This document shows positions 17,349 through 24,803 of a DNA stretch of 64,000 nt, in pieces. How positions within the stretch are numbered: position 1 is the first letter of the stretch; every line of letters begins with the position of its first letter. Under the pieces are notes generated by a model. It searched no databases, was not told the DNA's origin, and saw nothing but the letters and a program-made list of their open reading frames with translations. The DNA comes from Paenibacillus sp. DMB20 (GTDB lineage Bacteria; Bacillota; Bacilli; Paenibacillales; Paenibacillaceae): contig NZ_LAZU01000037.1 in assembly GCF_000987955.1 (NCBI RefSeq), positions 62,001 through 126,000 on the forward strand, in the 5' to 3' direction. Both the position numbers and the translations under genes were made by a program.

Positions 17349-17372
17349 CTCCTATCCTTAAAGTGTGTTTTT

Positions 17373-17636
17373 TTATGTTAAATCCCTTATCTCTTTGCTT
17401 AATTTCAGGGCATCTTTGAACCCATAATTGTAAGCAGTATATAATGAAGAGTTTTTTTGAAGAAACACATCCTCTAGTTTATTCAAATCCTCCATTACAT
17501 GATAAGGAACATGCTTTCTTAGTTTATTAAGGGCCTCATAAAACTGATCATAAAATTCCTTGTTCTCGTCCTCACAAATTCTAACAACTTCCCAAACCCT
17601 TTTTTCTTTAGCGGGTTCTATCCATTCAATCAACAT
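17373..17636 (-). CDS. Hypothetical phage protein, 87 residues
   Basis: Not recognised. Begins MLIEWIEPAKEKRVWEVVR and is acidic and helical, ending KLSKEIRDLT. ATG 17636 follows AGGAGGGG by 4 bases; the frame is open six codons further upstream. It is the last phage gene before attL and reads into the host terminator at 17281. It diverges from the HTH gene at 17732. Confidence 0.65.
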   Translation of the reverse strand: MLIEWIEPAKEKRVWEVVRICEDENKEFYDQFYEALNKLRKHVPYHVMEDLNKLEDVFLQKNSSLYTAYNYGFKDALKLSKEIRDLT

Positions 17637-17731
17637 GTTACCCCTCCTGATCATCTGTGTTGTTTACTGATAATTTTCATCATGGTACAATTTACCGATG
17701 TAACACTGTCCTTTTGAAAGGAGAAAACCAT

Positions 17732-17956
17732 TTGAAACGCGTCTCCAGGGGGAGATGCTTGCTTTCTTATCTACTCGCAGCTAGAGGAATCAATCAGTCT
17801 GAGTATGCATTGAGGTCTGGACGATCCCAGCGCATGATTTCACATTTCTGCAACAACGAAAGAGTAATGCTGCCTGAAGATATGTATACTGCATCAAGAA
17901 TACTGAATTGCAGAATGGAAGATCTCTACGAGTGGATAGAGCAAGATGCGGATTAA
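17732..17956 (+). CDS. Small XRE-type helix-turn-helix protein
   Basis: A 74-residue protein starting at TTG 17732 (AAAGGAG 8 bases upstream). The segment LLAARGINQSEYALRSGRSQRMISHFCNNE has the form of a Cro/CI HTH, followed by PEDMYTASRILNC typical of the family's third and fourth helices. It may regulate the lysogenic cluster. The stop codon lies inside a 14-bp palindrome (17948-17961), followed by a second inverted repeat at 17976-17994, both possible binding sites. Confidence 0.72.
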   Translation: MKRVSRGRCLLSYLLAARGINQSEYALRSGRSQRMISHFCNNERVMLPEDMYTASRILNCRMEDLYEWIEQDAD

Positions 17957-18241
17957 TCCGCGCCCTCTGATGAGATTAGAACATTTTGTTCTAAAAAGGA
18001 AATTTATGCCTTGATTGTACTATTGGATGATGATGAAGTCTGTCGATTTTTGTCATGTTCGCTTTGGTAATTTATTGATTTTAATTACATTTGTTACATT
18101 TATTATCTTTAATTTCATAAAAAGATGATTCCTTAATCACAAGTTGGTAACTTACTTACGAAGTAATCGTACTTATTTATAGAAAATTATTCCTAGTTCT
18201 GTTAGACTAATCTCAAACAATCAATAAAGGAGAAAATCACT
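17957..18241. other. AT-rich intergenic region between HTH gene and Pmp3 gene
   Basis: No open frame. It holds the inverted repeat TTAGAAC-ATTTT-GTTCTAA (17976-17994) and an AT-rich stretch. The promoter of the downstream gene must be near its right end, but no clear -35/-10 pair stands out. Confidence 0.5.
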
Positions 18242-18439
18242 ATGCGGTATCTTCTTTGCCTTATCCCCCCACTTGCCATCCTGTCCTGTGGAAAGCCTGG
18301 ACAATTTCTATTAAACATTATCCTTACTCTTTGCGCTTATGTTCCAGGGGTTATTCACGCCATCCTCGTCGTAAATAACTATAAAGCTGACAAGCGGAAT
18401 GAAAAATTAATCCAAGCAATCCAAAACAGCAAACAATAA
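18242..18439 (+). CDS. YqaE/Pmp3-family membrane proteolipid
   Basis: A 65-residue hydrophobic protein with the two-helix layout of the Pmp3/UPF0057 family (FLLNIILTLCAYVPGVIHAILVV) and a charged C-terminal tail (NNYKADKRNEKLIQAIQN). Family members affect membrane potential and cation or stress tolerance. AAAGGAG precedes ATG 18242. It is a single-gene unit closed by the terminator at 18447, inside the prophage, so it is a likely lysogenic conversion gene. Confidence 0.85.
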   Translation: MRYLLCLIPPLAILSCGKPGQFLLNIILTLCAYVPGVIHAILVVNNYKADKRNEKLIQAIQNSKQ

Positions 18440-18446
18440 ATGATGG

Positions 18447-18469
18447 GCCTGCCGAACCGGCAGGCTTTT
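18447..18469 (+). terminator. Intrinsic terminator of the Pmp3 gene
   Basis: GCCTGCCG, AAC loop, CGGCAGGC, then TTTT on the plus strand, 8 bases after the stop. Confidence 0.85.
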
Positions 18470-18492
18470 AAATTTCCAAACGTTTGGGATTA

Positions 18493-18765
18493 TTAATACT
18501 CCGTCCAATACTTTATATTATTCCGCTTTGGCGGTGACTTCTCTAGAACCTCATTTTTGATGATCTCGATCCCCTCTGTTGTCCCCTTATCCGGCCACTC
18601 AATATATCCGTGTTGCTCTAGGTATTCTAGGCTCCCCTGTATTTCCGACTTTCTGCGCCCTGTCATGGTCTCCAACAGTTTAAAATCAGGTGCGCGAGCG
18701 CTATGAATTGGACTGGGGTAATTGATTAGGATTCGGAGCAATTTACGTTCGCGATCCGGTAACAT
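18493..18765 (-). CDS. Small winged-helix DNA-binding protein under a LexA-box promoter
   Basis: A 90-residue protein from ATG 18765 (GAGGGGG 8 bases upstream). The segments ERKLLRILINYPS, LLETMTGRRKSEIQGSLEYLEQHGYIEW have the pattern of a winged helix, as in replication or antirepressor proteins. Its promoter at 18838-18809 contains a LexA/DinR-type box in the spacer, so expression should rise with DNA damage. It may be an antirepressor or SOS-linked switch; that is inference. Confidence 0.7.
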   Translation of the reverse strand: MLPDRERKLLRILINYPSPIHSARAPDFKLLETMTGRRKSEIQGSLEYLEQHGYIEWPDKGTTEGIEIIKNEVLEKSPPKRNNIKYWTEY

Positions 18766-18808
18766 ATGTATAACCCCCTCGTAATTAATAGAATGGACAT
18801 CCATTTCC

Positions 18809-18838
18809 ATTATATGCGAACATACGTTCTTTTATCAA
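18809..18838 (-). promoter_or_regulatory. Promoter with an embedded LexA (DinR) box
   Basis: Minus strand TTGATA (18838-18833), 18-base spacer, TATAAT (18814-18809). Within the spacer lies AGAACGTATGTTCG (18830-18817), one mismatch from the Gram-positive LexA consensus CGAAC-N4-GTTCG. Confidence 0.75.
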
Positions 18839-18858
18839 CGTTAAAAAACTGCCTGGCA

Positions 18859-19080
18859 TTACACCTCGGCAGTTCCTTGGTCCACATACTCTATTAGTTC
18901 AGACACGTCTTTCAAATCCAAGACTTCCATAATCTTCTCTAAATTCTCAACGGTCCAACGTTTGGACCGGTTCTCCATCATATCATCAATACTATTCCAT
19001 CGGATTCCCGTTGCCTCGCTGAGCTGCTTGGGATTCCAGCGTTTCTCGAACATCACTTCTCTTAGCTTTAGCCGTAACAT
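18859..19080 (-). CDS. XRE-family repressor-like protein
   Basis: A 73-residue HTH_26-type protein: MLRLKLREVMFEKRWNPKQLSEATGIRWNSIDDMMENR contains the HTH, and the C-terminus binds as a dimer in this family. GAGGTG precedes ATG 19080. It diverges from the 19212 gene, with three AACGTT half-sites in between overlapping both promoters, so it probably represses both. Confidence 0.82.
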   Translation of the reverse strand: MLRLKLREVMFEKRWNPKQLSEATGIRWNSIDDMMENRSKRWTVENLEKIMEVLDLKDVSELIEYVDQGTAEV

Positions 19081-19109
19081 TTCAATCACCTCACACCCAT
19101 AATACAACA

Positions 19110-19187
19110 CTTAACGTTTATATTCAACTCTTAATATTAATTAATTCAACGTTTTGTGTTGACTATTAACATTAAACGTTGTATAAT
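19110..19187. promoter_or_regulatory. Divergent promoters with AACGTT operator repeats
   Basis: Plus-strand promoter TTGACT (19159-19164), 17 bases, TATAAT (19182-19187). Minus-strand promoter TTGAAT, 17 bases, TATTAT toward 19080. AACGTT occurs at 19113, 19148 and 19175 within these promoters. Confidence 0.7.
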
Positions 19188-19211
19188 TAAATCAGAAAGG
19201 AGGTGAGCAAG

Positions 19212-19424
19212 ATGGATAAAGTGTTACTGGAAGCTTTTGAAAAGCTCCAAAAACGAGAACACCTCCTAAGAGTGACCCGCGACCAGATGGGACTGGGACG
19301 GATCACCAAGGAGGAGTTCAAAAGTCGTGAGGAACAGATACTTGGACGGTATGACCTCACGGATGCAGAACAGCGGGCGTATGACCTGCACCACCGCATG
19401 ACGCAGCATAAGCGTCGCGGATAA
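19212..19424 (+). CDS. Hypothetical phage protein, 70 residues
   Basis: Not recognised. Starts MDKVLLEAFEKLQKREHLL after AAAGGAGGTG at good spacing; basic and helical, with the segment GRITKEEFKSREEQILGRYDL resembling short phage coiled-coil proteins. It is transcribed divergently from the XRE gene and ends before the terminator at 19435. Confidence 0.72.
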   Translation: MDKVLLEAFEKLQKREHLLRVTRDQMGLGRITKEEFKSREEQILGRYDLTDAEQRAYDLHHRMTQHKRRG

Positions 19425-19434
19425 GTTTCAGGGA

Positions 19435-19464
19435 GAGGGGCCGAGATCAGGCCCCTCTTTTTTT
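19435..19464 (+). terminator. Intrinsic terminator after the 19212 gene
   Basis: GAGGGGCC, seven-base loop, GGCCCCTC, then seven Ts on the plus strand. The last codons of the converging 51-residue gene overlap it. Confidence 0.88.
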
Positions 19465-19602
19465 ACGCCGCCGTACTTGTTTTAAATTAAACGAATCATA
19501 ATCATTTATCAACTGGTCAAACTGTTCAGAAGTAAGATAGACCAGAGGTATCAAAACGTTGTCCTGTACGGCGTAGTCGAGATACTGGATTTTCTTAGAC
19601 AC
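19447..19602 (-). CDS. Hypothetical small phage protein, 51 residues
   Basis: Starts at GTG 19602 after AAGGAGGGA and reads VSKKIQYLDYAVQDNVL, ending in the basic tail QVRRRKKRGA. Nothing in it identifies a function; it resembles small phage proteins with a LTSEQFDQLINDYD helix. The strong ribosome binding site is the main support. Confidence 0.6.
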   Translation of the reverse strand: MSKKIQYLDYAVQDNVLIPLVYLTSEQFDQLINDYDSFNLKQVRRRKKRGA

Positions 19603-19680
19603 CAGATTTCCCTCCTTGCTCAGGATCAGTTTCCATTATTATATATCAACTGGTGACATAAATAAACTTTCGGATAAACA

Positions 19681-19715
19681 AAAAAGGACCCCACTAGCCT
19701 AAGCCAGTGAGGTCC
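19681..19715 (-). terminator. Terminator of the lysis operon
   Basis: Minus strand GGACC-CACT and AGTG-GGTCC stem with small bulges, followed by six Ts. About 100 bases after the endolysin stop at 19809. Confidence 0.8.
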
Positions 19716-19808
19716 TTTGCTCTTAATCCAACGTGACATATATAGAGGGAGAGTGAATGTGTTTTGGGGAAACATCACTCAATATGAGTATAGCCGTTCA
19801 ACAATGAT

Positions 19809-20429
19809 TTATACCTTCGTTTCGAGTGTGGCTGTCTTGGTCCCCTTATCCCATCCAATCTTTGCACCAAGCGCCTCACCTACTTCCCGGAGAGGTACAT
19901 ATGTTACTCCGTTCTCCAGTTTACCATCCTTGATCTTTTTCCCGTTCACAGTGACATTCACTTTTTCTGCTGGGCCTTCCTTCTTAATATCCTGCTTGTT
20001 GAATAATGCCAACTCTGCCTCCCGGCGCCGCACCAATCCGGTCAGCACCTTGCCGCCTGCCTTGTTATATTTCGTGATATTTTCGGCTATTTGTACGATT
20101 GTCCGGTTGGCGCACAACTTTTTAAGGTTGCCAGCTCCACAGTTATAACAAAAGCTTACCAATGCATCAAACTGATTCTGATTGAGTTGTGATGTGACTG
20201 GCACATATGTAGGATTGTTTACATACGCTTCATACTTAGCCAAGTCCTTAATCAGCATAGAGTCCGCTTCTGCCTGTGTGATGGTCATCCCCTGTTTAAC
20301 ATCAGGGCCATGATGCCCCCACCCTATGGTCCAGTAGATTTCCGTAGGGACAGGCTTGTACGCGGTTAACCGGCAACCTTCAAAATTTTTGATAAGCTTG
20401 AGTCCTGCTTGCGATATTTTACGGTTCAT
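19809..20429 (-). CDS. Endolysin: GH24 lysozyme with C-terminal copper-amine-oxidase-N-like domain
   Basis: A 206-residue peptidoglycan hydrolase. The lysozyme part (residues 1-145) shows the catalytic Glu in NFEGCRLTAY (E17) and TIGWGHHGPDV; the Asp usual in other GH24 enzymes is replaced by the KPVPTE loop seen in Bacillales relatives. A tail of about 45 residues, KKIKDGKLENGVTYVPLREV, resembles the CuAO_N/stalk domain that many Paenibacillus surface proteins use, probably for wall attachment. It overlaps the holin gene by ATGA. Confidence 0.9.
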   Translation of the reverse strand: MNRKISQAGLKLIKNFEGCRLTAYKPVPTEIYWTIGWGHHGPDVKQGMTITQAEADSMLIKDLAKYEAYVNNPTYVPVTSQLNQNQFDALVSFCYNCGAGNLKKLCANRTIVQIAENITKYNKAGGKVLTGLVRRREAELALFNKQDIKKEGPAEKVNVTVNGKKIKDGKLENGVTYVPLREVGEALGAKIGWDKGTKTATLETKV

Positions 20430-20857
20430 TCCTTACCAACTCCTTTATCGTTATTGCCGCCCTTACCCTTTAGAACTTCAACCGCTTGCTGGATTACTGG
20501 TGGAATAGGTGCTCCCAACTTGCCGCCGTTTTCGATTATGGATAACAGTTCATTGGCGATATAGAAATAAGCCACAGTATCCCGGAATAAATGACTGTCA
20601 CCCAGCACACCATCCACTAAGTGGCCGACCGCGACCATAGCAAAGATAAAGACCTTTCGAGCGATTCCGACCATACCAACCTTGCTTTTCAGTTCTCCTG
20701 AAGCAGCTGCAGCCGCACAACCTGACACAAAATCGATAACAACAAATACCAACAACACAGCCAGAACCCCGGACCATCCACCGTAAAAAAAGGTTGCTGC
20801 ACTCGTACAAACAGCTCCAAGCCATTTAATAACTAAATCGAATCTTTCCACTCTCAT
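20426..20857 (-). CDS. Phage holin
   Basis: A 143-residue protein of the phage holin 4 family with two to three membrane helices (WSGVLAVLLVFVVIDFVSG, KVFIFAMVAVGHLVDGVLG) and a charged C-terminus (KGKGGNNDKGVGKE). It forms the membrane lesion that releases the lysozyme encoded next to it. Directly follows tandem terminators at 20881-20935. Confidence 0.9.
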   Translation of the reverse strand: MRVERFDLVIKWLGAVCTSAATFFYGGWSGVLAVLLVFVVIDFVSGCAAAAASGELKSKVGMVGIARKVFIFAMVAVGHLVDGVLGDSHLFRDTVAYFYIANELLSIIENGGKLGAPIPPVIQQAVEVLKGKGGNNDKGVGKE

Positions 20858-20880
20858 TCCCCCTAATGGTTATAAAAATA

Positions 20881-20901
20881 GCCCCCGGACCACCCAGGGG
20901 C
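20881..20901 (-). terminator. Second hairpin before the holin gene
   Basis: Minus strand GCCCC and GGGGC arms around a GC-rich loop, followed by TATTTTTATAA. With the hairpin at 20904 it forms a tandem terminator separating tail from lysis genes. Confidence 0.55.
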
Positions 20902-20903
20902 AT

Positions 20904-20935
20904 AAAAAAGACACGTTCACATTTTGTGACGTGTC
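20904..20935 (-). terminator. Terminator after the XkdX-like gene
   Basis: Minus strand GACACGT-CACA, short loop, TGTG-ACGTGTC, then TTTTTT. Starts 3 bases after the xkdX-like stop. Confidence 0.85.
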
Positions 20936-20937
20936 GG

Positions 20938-21078
20938 TTATGCTGTTACACCATTGACCAATTCAGTTACAACTTCTTTCAGATTGGAGAGCCGTGGGAC
21001 CTGCTCAAGTGTATATTGACCAGTCAAAACGGCACCATACCAAATTTTTACGAGTCCGCTGTCCTTAGTAAATGTCAT
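20938..21078 (-). CDS. XkdX-like small tail protein (46 residues)
   Basis: Reads MTFTKDSGLVKIWYGAVLTGQYT and ends KEVVTELVNGV, the pattern of the PBSX XkdX family of 40-50 residues that lies between the tail fibre genes and the holin. Function unknown. GGGAGGTG precedes ATG 21078. Confidence 0.8.
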   Translation of the reverse strand: MTFTKDSGLVKIWYGAVLTGQYTLEQVPRLSNLKEVVTELVNGVTA

Positions 21079-21099
21079 GGATATCACCTCCCTTCATTA

Positions 21100-21480
21100 T
21101 CATTGTGGTGCGGCCATCATCATCGTAAGTTCCAAAACAGCCTGCTCTAATTGCTTCACCTTTTCAGTTAATGGCGGCTGCGGTGTTGGCGGCGGATCTT
21201 GTGGGCTGTTTGGGTCGGTGTAGATAAACTCCAATTTAAGACTTTCCGGATTAACACGTGCTAATGATCCTTCGTTAAAATCCTGGGCGTACTGTCCAGG
21301 TTCAAGCTTAATAATTCCGACACTTTCAGGATCACGTTCCATCAGCTTTACAACATAGTTGAAAGGATTACGGTTTTTTTCATATTCTGGGTCAGGATGG
21401 TGTACCTCCCCTGTATCGTGTAAGACTTCGCCGTTTATCTTGTCGAAGTAAATCCAGCGACCAAAAACATACAATTCCAT
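21100..21480 (-). CDS. Tail-fibre-associated hypothetical protein
   Basis: A 126-residue protein with an acidic N-terminal domain (MELYVFGRWIYFDKINGEVLHDTGEV), a proline-rich linker (DPPPTPQPPLT) and a C-terminal coiled coil (VKQLEQAVLELTMMM). It sits directly downstream of the fibre gene where many phages encode a fibre chaperone or XkdW-like accessory protein. The specific role is inference. Confidence 0.7.
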   Translation of the reverse strand: MELYVFGRWIYFDKINGEVLHDTGEVHHPDPEYEKNRNPFNYVVKLMERDPESVGIIKLEPGQYAQDFNEGSLARVNPESLKLEFIYTDPNSPQDPPPTPQPPLTEKVKQLEQAVLELTMMMAAPQ

Positions 21481-21495
21481 ATGAACTGCCCCTCC

Positions 21496-23136
21496 TTAAT
21501 ATCCCCATGCTTCCCATTTGACATTTTGTAGATCGGTGTATTGTGCGTAATTTGAAATGGTCATGTTTTGAGCTGCCGAAGCTCCTGCTCCAAATGACAG
21601 ATCGGGGGCATTCGATGAAAGTGTTCCACCGCCTCCCTGTGGTGTGTTTAATGCTGCGATAGAAGCCCTTTGACCACTTCCAGAGTAGGTCCCGAAAACC
21701 AATACCACAGCAGGAGCAAAACCACAATCGAAGGATGCGCTAGTATTACGCCATAACGAGCCTATGCTTCCGGTTGCATACTTTTTCCCCTCGATCAGTG
21801 TCCCGATCAATCCTGCAACATTAACCCCGGCTCGTAGGTTATTCGCAGTCAGTCCGGGTACAGCCGCCGTCACCCAAGTTGACCCGTTAAAATAACCGTT
21901 TGGCGGTCGGATGAAGAACCGATCCCCGGCCCAAACCGTTGAGTCAAGTCCAGGCATATGTTCGTTTTCGGCGCTACGGTTCGGCATCTGGCCAGTCAAA
22001 AACTGACCATTCACATACGCCGTTTTTCCTTTGACAATATCGGCGGGCGCCGCTGGCGATAGGGTTATTCGTGTATCAACAACATTAGCATCGCCCTTCA
22101 TTCCGAACAGCGTTCGGTCGCCTCTGATTGAACTTGGTACGAAATACGGATCGGATGCATACGCCGTTCTCGTAGGGCCCCAATAGCCCGTCGGCACTTG
22201 TACGATTATCTTCCCGAGTTGTGATGTGTAAGGTGCATCCTGCCCACCTTCTTGGATGGGTATCTCTCCCGGCACTACTCCGTTTTCTGTACCGATAGTG
22301 TAACCCTCTAGGACATGCCAAGCCTGTGCGGTTCCATATTCCCCCCCTTCACCCTGTAAGATAAAAGCCGTTCCGTCATAAACCAACGTATAAACCCCGT
22401 TTGCTTTGAAGCTCGCTGCACTGCCATTTGCCTTAAGCGCTGCTTTAGCCCCCAAACCATCAAAGTTAAATGTTGGTGATCCCGTGCTGGCAACATTCGA
22501 CTTGACGACAACCCTTTGGAACGCCTTCAACGTTGTGAGCGCCGGTGATAATGCAGCCGTGTATACGGTGTTTCCATTAACCACGGTGCCTGTTGCCTGA
22601 CCTGATGGAGTCTCTGCCGCTAAAACCTTTTGATCAGTATATTTTTTTGACTCTGTCAGGGCCTCTGCTACATCATCTGGAGTGGCAAAGATCAGTGAAC
22701 TGTTTATCACAGCCGATACATTCTGCGCCTGACCAAACGTGACGATCATGTCGATTGTTTTCTCAATGATGTCCGCCGTGCCTGCTGGGGGGATATACTC
22801 GGCTCCACTACCTGAATTTCCATATGCATAGAGGATTTCTCCTTCGTCCGGATCTTGAGCAAATATGCCGAGCTCCCGAAAGTAAAATCCTGTTGTTACG
22901 TCCTGATTGGATAAAACAGCCCCCACTATCGCCTGGGCCGGAAGCTGCGGCTTCAGCCGAGTAATCGGGAGGGACATTGTTTCGTGAATTAATTTGTTTA
23001 ATGAGGGGATCGACTGGCCTCCAAGCTGGCCGTCACCGACCCCCATCCGCGTAAATTTAAGTAATGTGCCTGCCTCTGCTTTCGCTTGTAAGTTCCTGCC
23101 TTTGTTAGTTTGAATAAATCCGCCAAAAGCGCCCAT
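21496..23136 (-). CDS. Tail-collar fibre protein (DUF3751 N-terminus)
   Basis: A 546-residue receptor-binding candidate. The N-terminal 170 residues (GFIQTNKGRNLQAKAEAG, FYFRELGIFAQDPDEGEILYAYGN) match the phage tail-collar fibre domain that attaches to the baseplate. The C-terminal part is rich in Gly, Ser, Thr and aromatic residues as expected for a beta-structured fibre tip. It overlaps nothing and follows gpI by 1 base. The host receptor cannot be inferred. Confidence 0.88.
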   Translation of the reverse strand: MGAFGGFIQTNKGRNLQAKAEAGTLLKFTRMGVGDGQLGGQSIPSLNKLIHETMSLPITRLKPQLPAQAIVGAVLSNQDVTTGFYFRELGIFAQDPDEGEILYAYGNSGSGAEYIPPAGTADIIEKTIDMIVTFGQAQNVSAVINSSLIFATPDDVAEALTESKKYTDQKVLAAETPSGQATGTVVNGNTVYTAALSPALTTLKAFQRVVVKSNVASTGSPTFNFDGLGAKAALKANGSAASFKANGVYTLVYDGTAFILQGEGGEYGTAQAWHVLEGYTIGTENGVVPGEIPIQEGGQDAPYTSQLGKIIVQVPTGYWGPTRTAYASDPYFVPSSIRGDRTLFGMKGDANVVDTRITLSPAAPADIVKGKTAYVNGQFLTGQMPNRSAENEHMPGLDSTVWAGDRFFIRPPNGYFNGSTWVTAAVPGLTANNLRAGVNVAGLIGTLIEGKKYATGSIGSLWRNTSASFDCGFAPAVVLVFGTYSGSGQRASIAALNTPQGGGGTLSSNAPDLSFGAGASAAQNMTISNYAQYTDLQNVKWEAWGY

Positions 23137-23137
23137 T

Positions 23138-23698
23138 TTACACCATCCTTACTGTCATTTTCTCGCCCATCCGGAGCACTCCGGCAAAATAGAGGTTAAT
23201 CGGTTCCGATTGTGACAGAATAACTCGCTCCAGATGAGCGCTTAACCTCTTCACTGATTCGACCGCCCGATAAAACTCCTGTGCCTTCTCCTGGGTTACT
23301 TCGGGGTTATTTGTCATGACCTGAAAGTAACCCCGTTCCCCCCCATACTCGAACCATTCTTCCACTTTGCCCTCGCCAAAAAGGATGGTCACCAATTCCT
23401 CCACCGCCGCCGGAGTGCCTTTCCGTCGGTGAAATCGAATTGCATTTTTCACGAGCTCCCGTTTTTGAACTATCGGAAGGCTAGTATCATAAAAATCAAC
23501 ATGCAGCTCCCAAGCCAGCTCATCAGCTTCAGCATCGGTTAATTCATCCAGTCGGTCATATCGTGAGAGCTTCGATATCGCCGTTGTAATGCTTTTGAGC
23601 TCATCATCAAGCGATTTGGCAGCTGCCATAAGCGCTGGATCTCTTCGAAGATTCGGGGGCAATAGATCGAGCATACTAACATTCGAGATCTCAATCAT
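23138..23698 (-). CDS. Phage tail protein I (P2 gpI-like)
   Basis: A 186-residue baseplate protein with family motif LLPPNLRRDPALMAAAKSLDDEL and the later WHVDFYDTSLP-like segment (WELHVDFYD). Links baseplate to fibres in P2-type tails. ATG 23698 is preferred over the longer frame because GGGGGG lies upstream; it overlaps the end of gpJ by 8 bases, so translation is coupled. Confidence 0.9.
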   Translation of the reverse strand: MIEISNVSMLDLLPPNLRRDPALMAAAKSLDDELKSITTAISKLSRYDRLDELTDAEADELAWELHVDFYDTSLPIVQKRELVKNAIRFHRRKGTPAAVEELVTILFGEGKVEEWFEYGGERGYFQVMTNNPEVTQEKAQEFYRAVESVKRLSAHLERVILSQSEPINLYFAGVLRMGEKMTVRMV

Positions 23699-24803
23699 CC
23701 GCAAGCCCCCCAAAATCAAAAGTGACTTGAATTTCTCTCGCAACTTGAAGCCTGGTTAAATCAATAAATGAAGGCTCCATAACACTAACGCGCAGTGCTC
23801 CAGCGGCCATAACACGCTTTATAAGCTCCGAGGGATTGATGTCCCGCCCGAGCTTGGATTTTTGCCATAGACGATATTCTGTAATAGCATCTTCAACGCC
23901 ACGTTGAATCAATGTGGAATCTGCTGCCTTTTCCCGGCTGATCCAATAGGTCAGCTTGATATTGTAATCCACTGGCTCTGGAGGTTGTACAGTCACACGG
24001 TCCGTTAATGGCCTTACCTTGCGGTCGCTCACAACAGCAGATACCGCGTCCATGACATCCTGAGTCGGCAGCTCGCCGCCAACCAACAAAGGAATCAATA
24101 CCACTTCAACAGGTGAAGGTGATTCAACCCCCACATCGATGATGGCCGAACTCGCCGTCTTAGCCCAATACTCGTATGCGCCATCCGGTCCGGCTACGCT
24201 GAACGATTCCGGAGCTGTTCGAATACGTTCACGATAGGCGTTATCGGATTCGAGGGCCGCGCCTCCAGAACTTTCGGAAATATTCGTTACACTTTGCACA
24301 AAAGGAATAGGGTCGATCAATTCCGTCAATTGTCCCGGTAAAAACCCATTTCCATCTATTCCAGGAATCGAACACTCGGCAGGTACTTTTCCGGATACCT
24401 CTCCAGGCTTAATCTCCAGGACGTTAACGGTAATGAAGAACAGCTCCCCTCCACCGCCTTGTGGACCAACTCTCGTTCCTGCTGGAATGATAACCGCCGA
24501 TGTTAATGGCATAGATAACAGAAACTGAACTGTTGTCCTGGCTGGCTCTGCTTGCAGGCGAGCTGTATCATACATTTCGCCCTTTGCTTCTAACACTTCC
24601 CCGGTTGCATATCGTAGAAGACTTTGCTTGGCCGCCTCATTGATCAATACCTTTTGCTGAACAATGATCTCACATAGCGACAAAATAAAAAGGCGTTCCG
24701 GATCAGCTGGGTACAGCTGACGGCCAGTTATCGCCTCGTGCATTTTGAATATGTTATCGATGGTTACCTGTGGGTCATCGTCAATGAACTTGATCTCGCT
24801 CAC
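23691..24803 (-). CDS. Baseplate assembly protein J (P2 gpJ-like)
   Basis: A 370-residue wedge protein. The N-terminal QVTIDNIFKMHEAITGRQLYPADPER and central GPDGAYEYWAKTASSAIIDV match the baseplate J family, and the C-terminal half carries the VTYWISREK-like segments of this group. Starts with ATGA-type overlap with the gp25-like gene. Confidence 0.93.
   Translation of the reverse strand: MSEIKFIDDDPQVTIDNIFKMHEAITGRQLYPADPERLFILSLCEIIVQQKVLINEAAKQSLLRYATGEVLEAKGEMYDTARLQAEPARTTVQFLLSMPLTSAVIIPAGTRVGPQGGGGELFFITVNVLEIKPGEVSGKVPAECSIPGIDGNGFLPGQLTELIDPIPFVQSVTNISESSGGAALESDNAYRERIRTAPESFSVAGPDGAYEYWAKTASSAIIDVGVESPSPVEVVLIPLLVGGELPTQDVMDAVSAVVSDRKVRPLTDRVTVQPPEPVDYNIKLTYWISREKAADSTLIQRGVEDAITEYRLWQKSKLGRDINPSELIKRVMAAGALRVSVMEPSFIDLTRLQVAREIQVTFDFGGLADD

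Noticed and set aside
17976..17994. TTAGAAC-ATTTT-GTTCTAA as a LexA box.
   Set aside because: The spacer is five bases, not four, and the flanks lack the C/G of the consensus. Kept only as an inverted repeat.
19435..19464. Transposon end or IS remnant near the left lysogenic cluster.
   Set aside because: The inverted repeat is a simple terminator; no transposase or target duplication was found.
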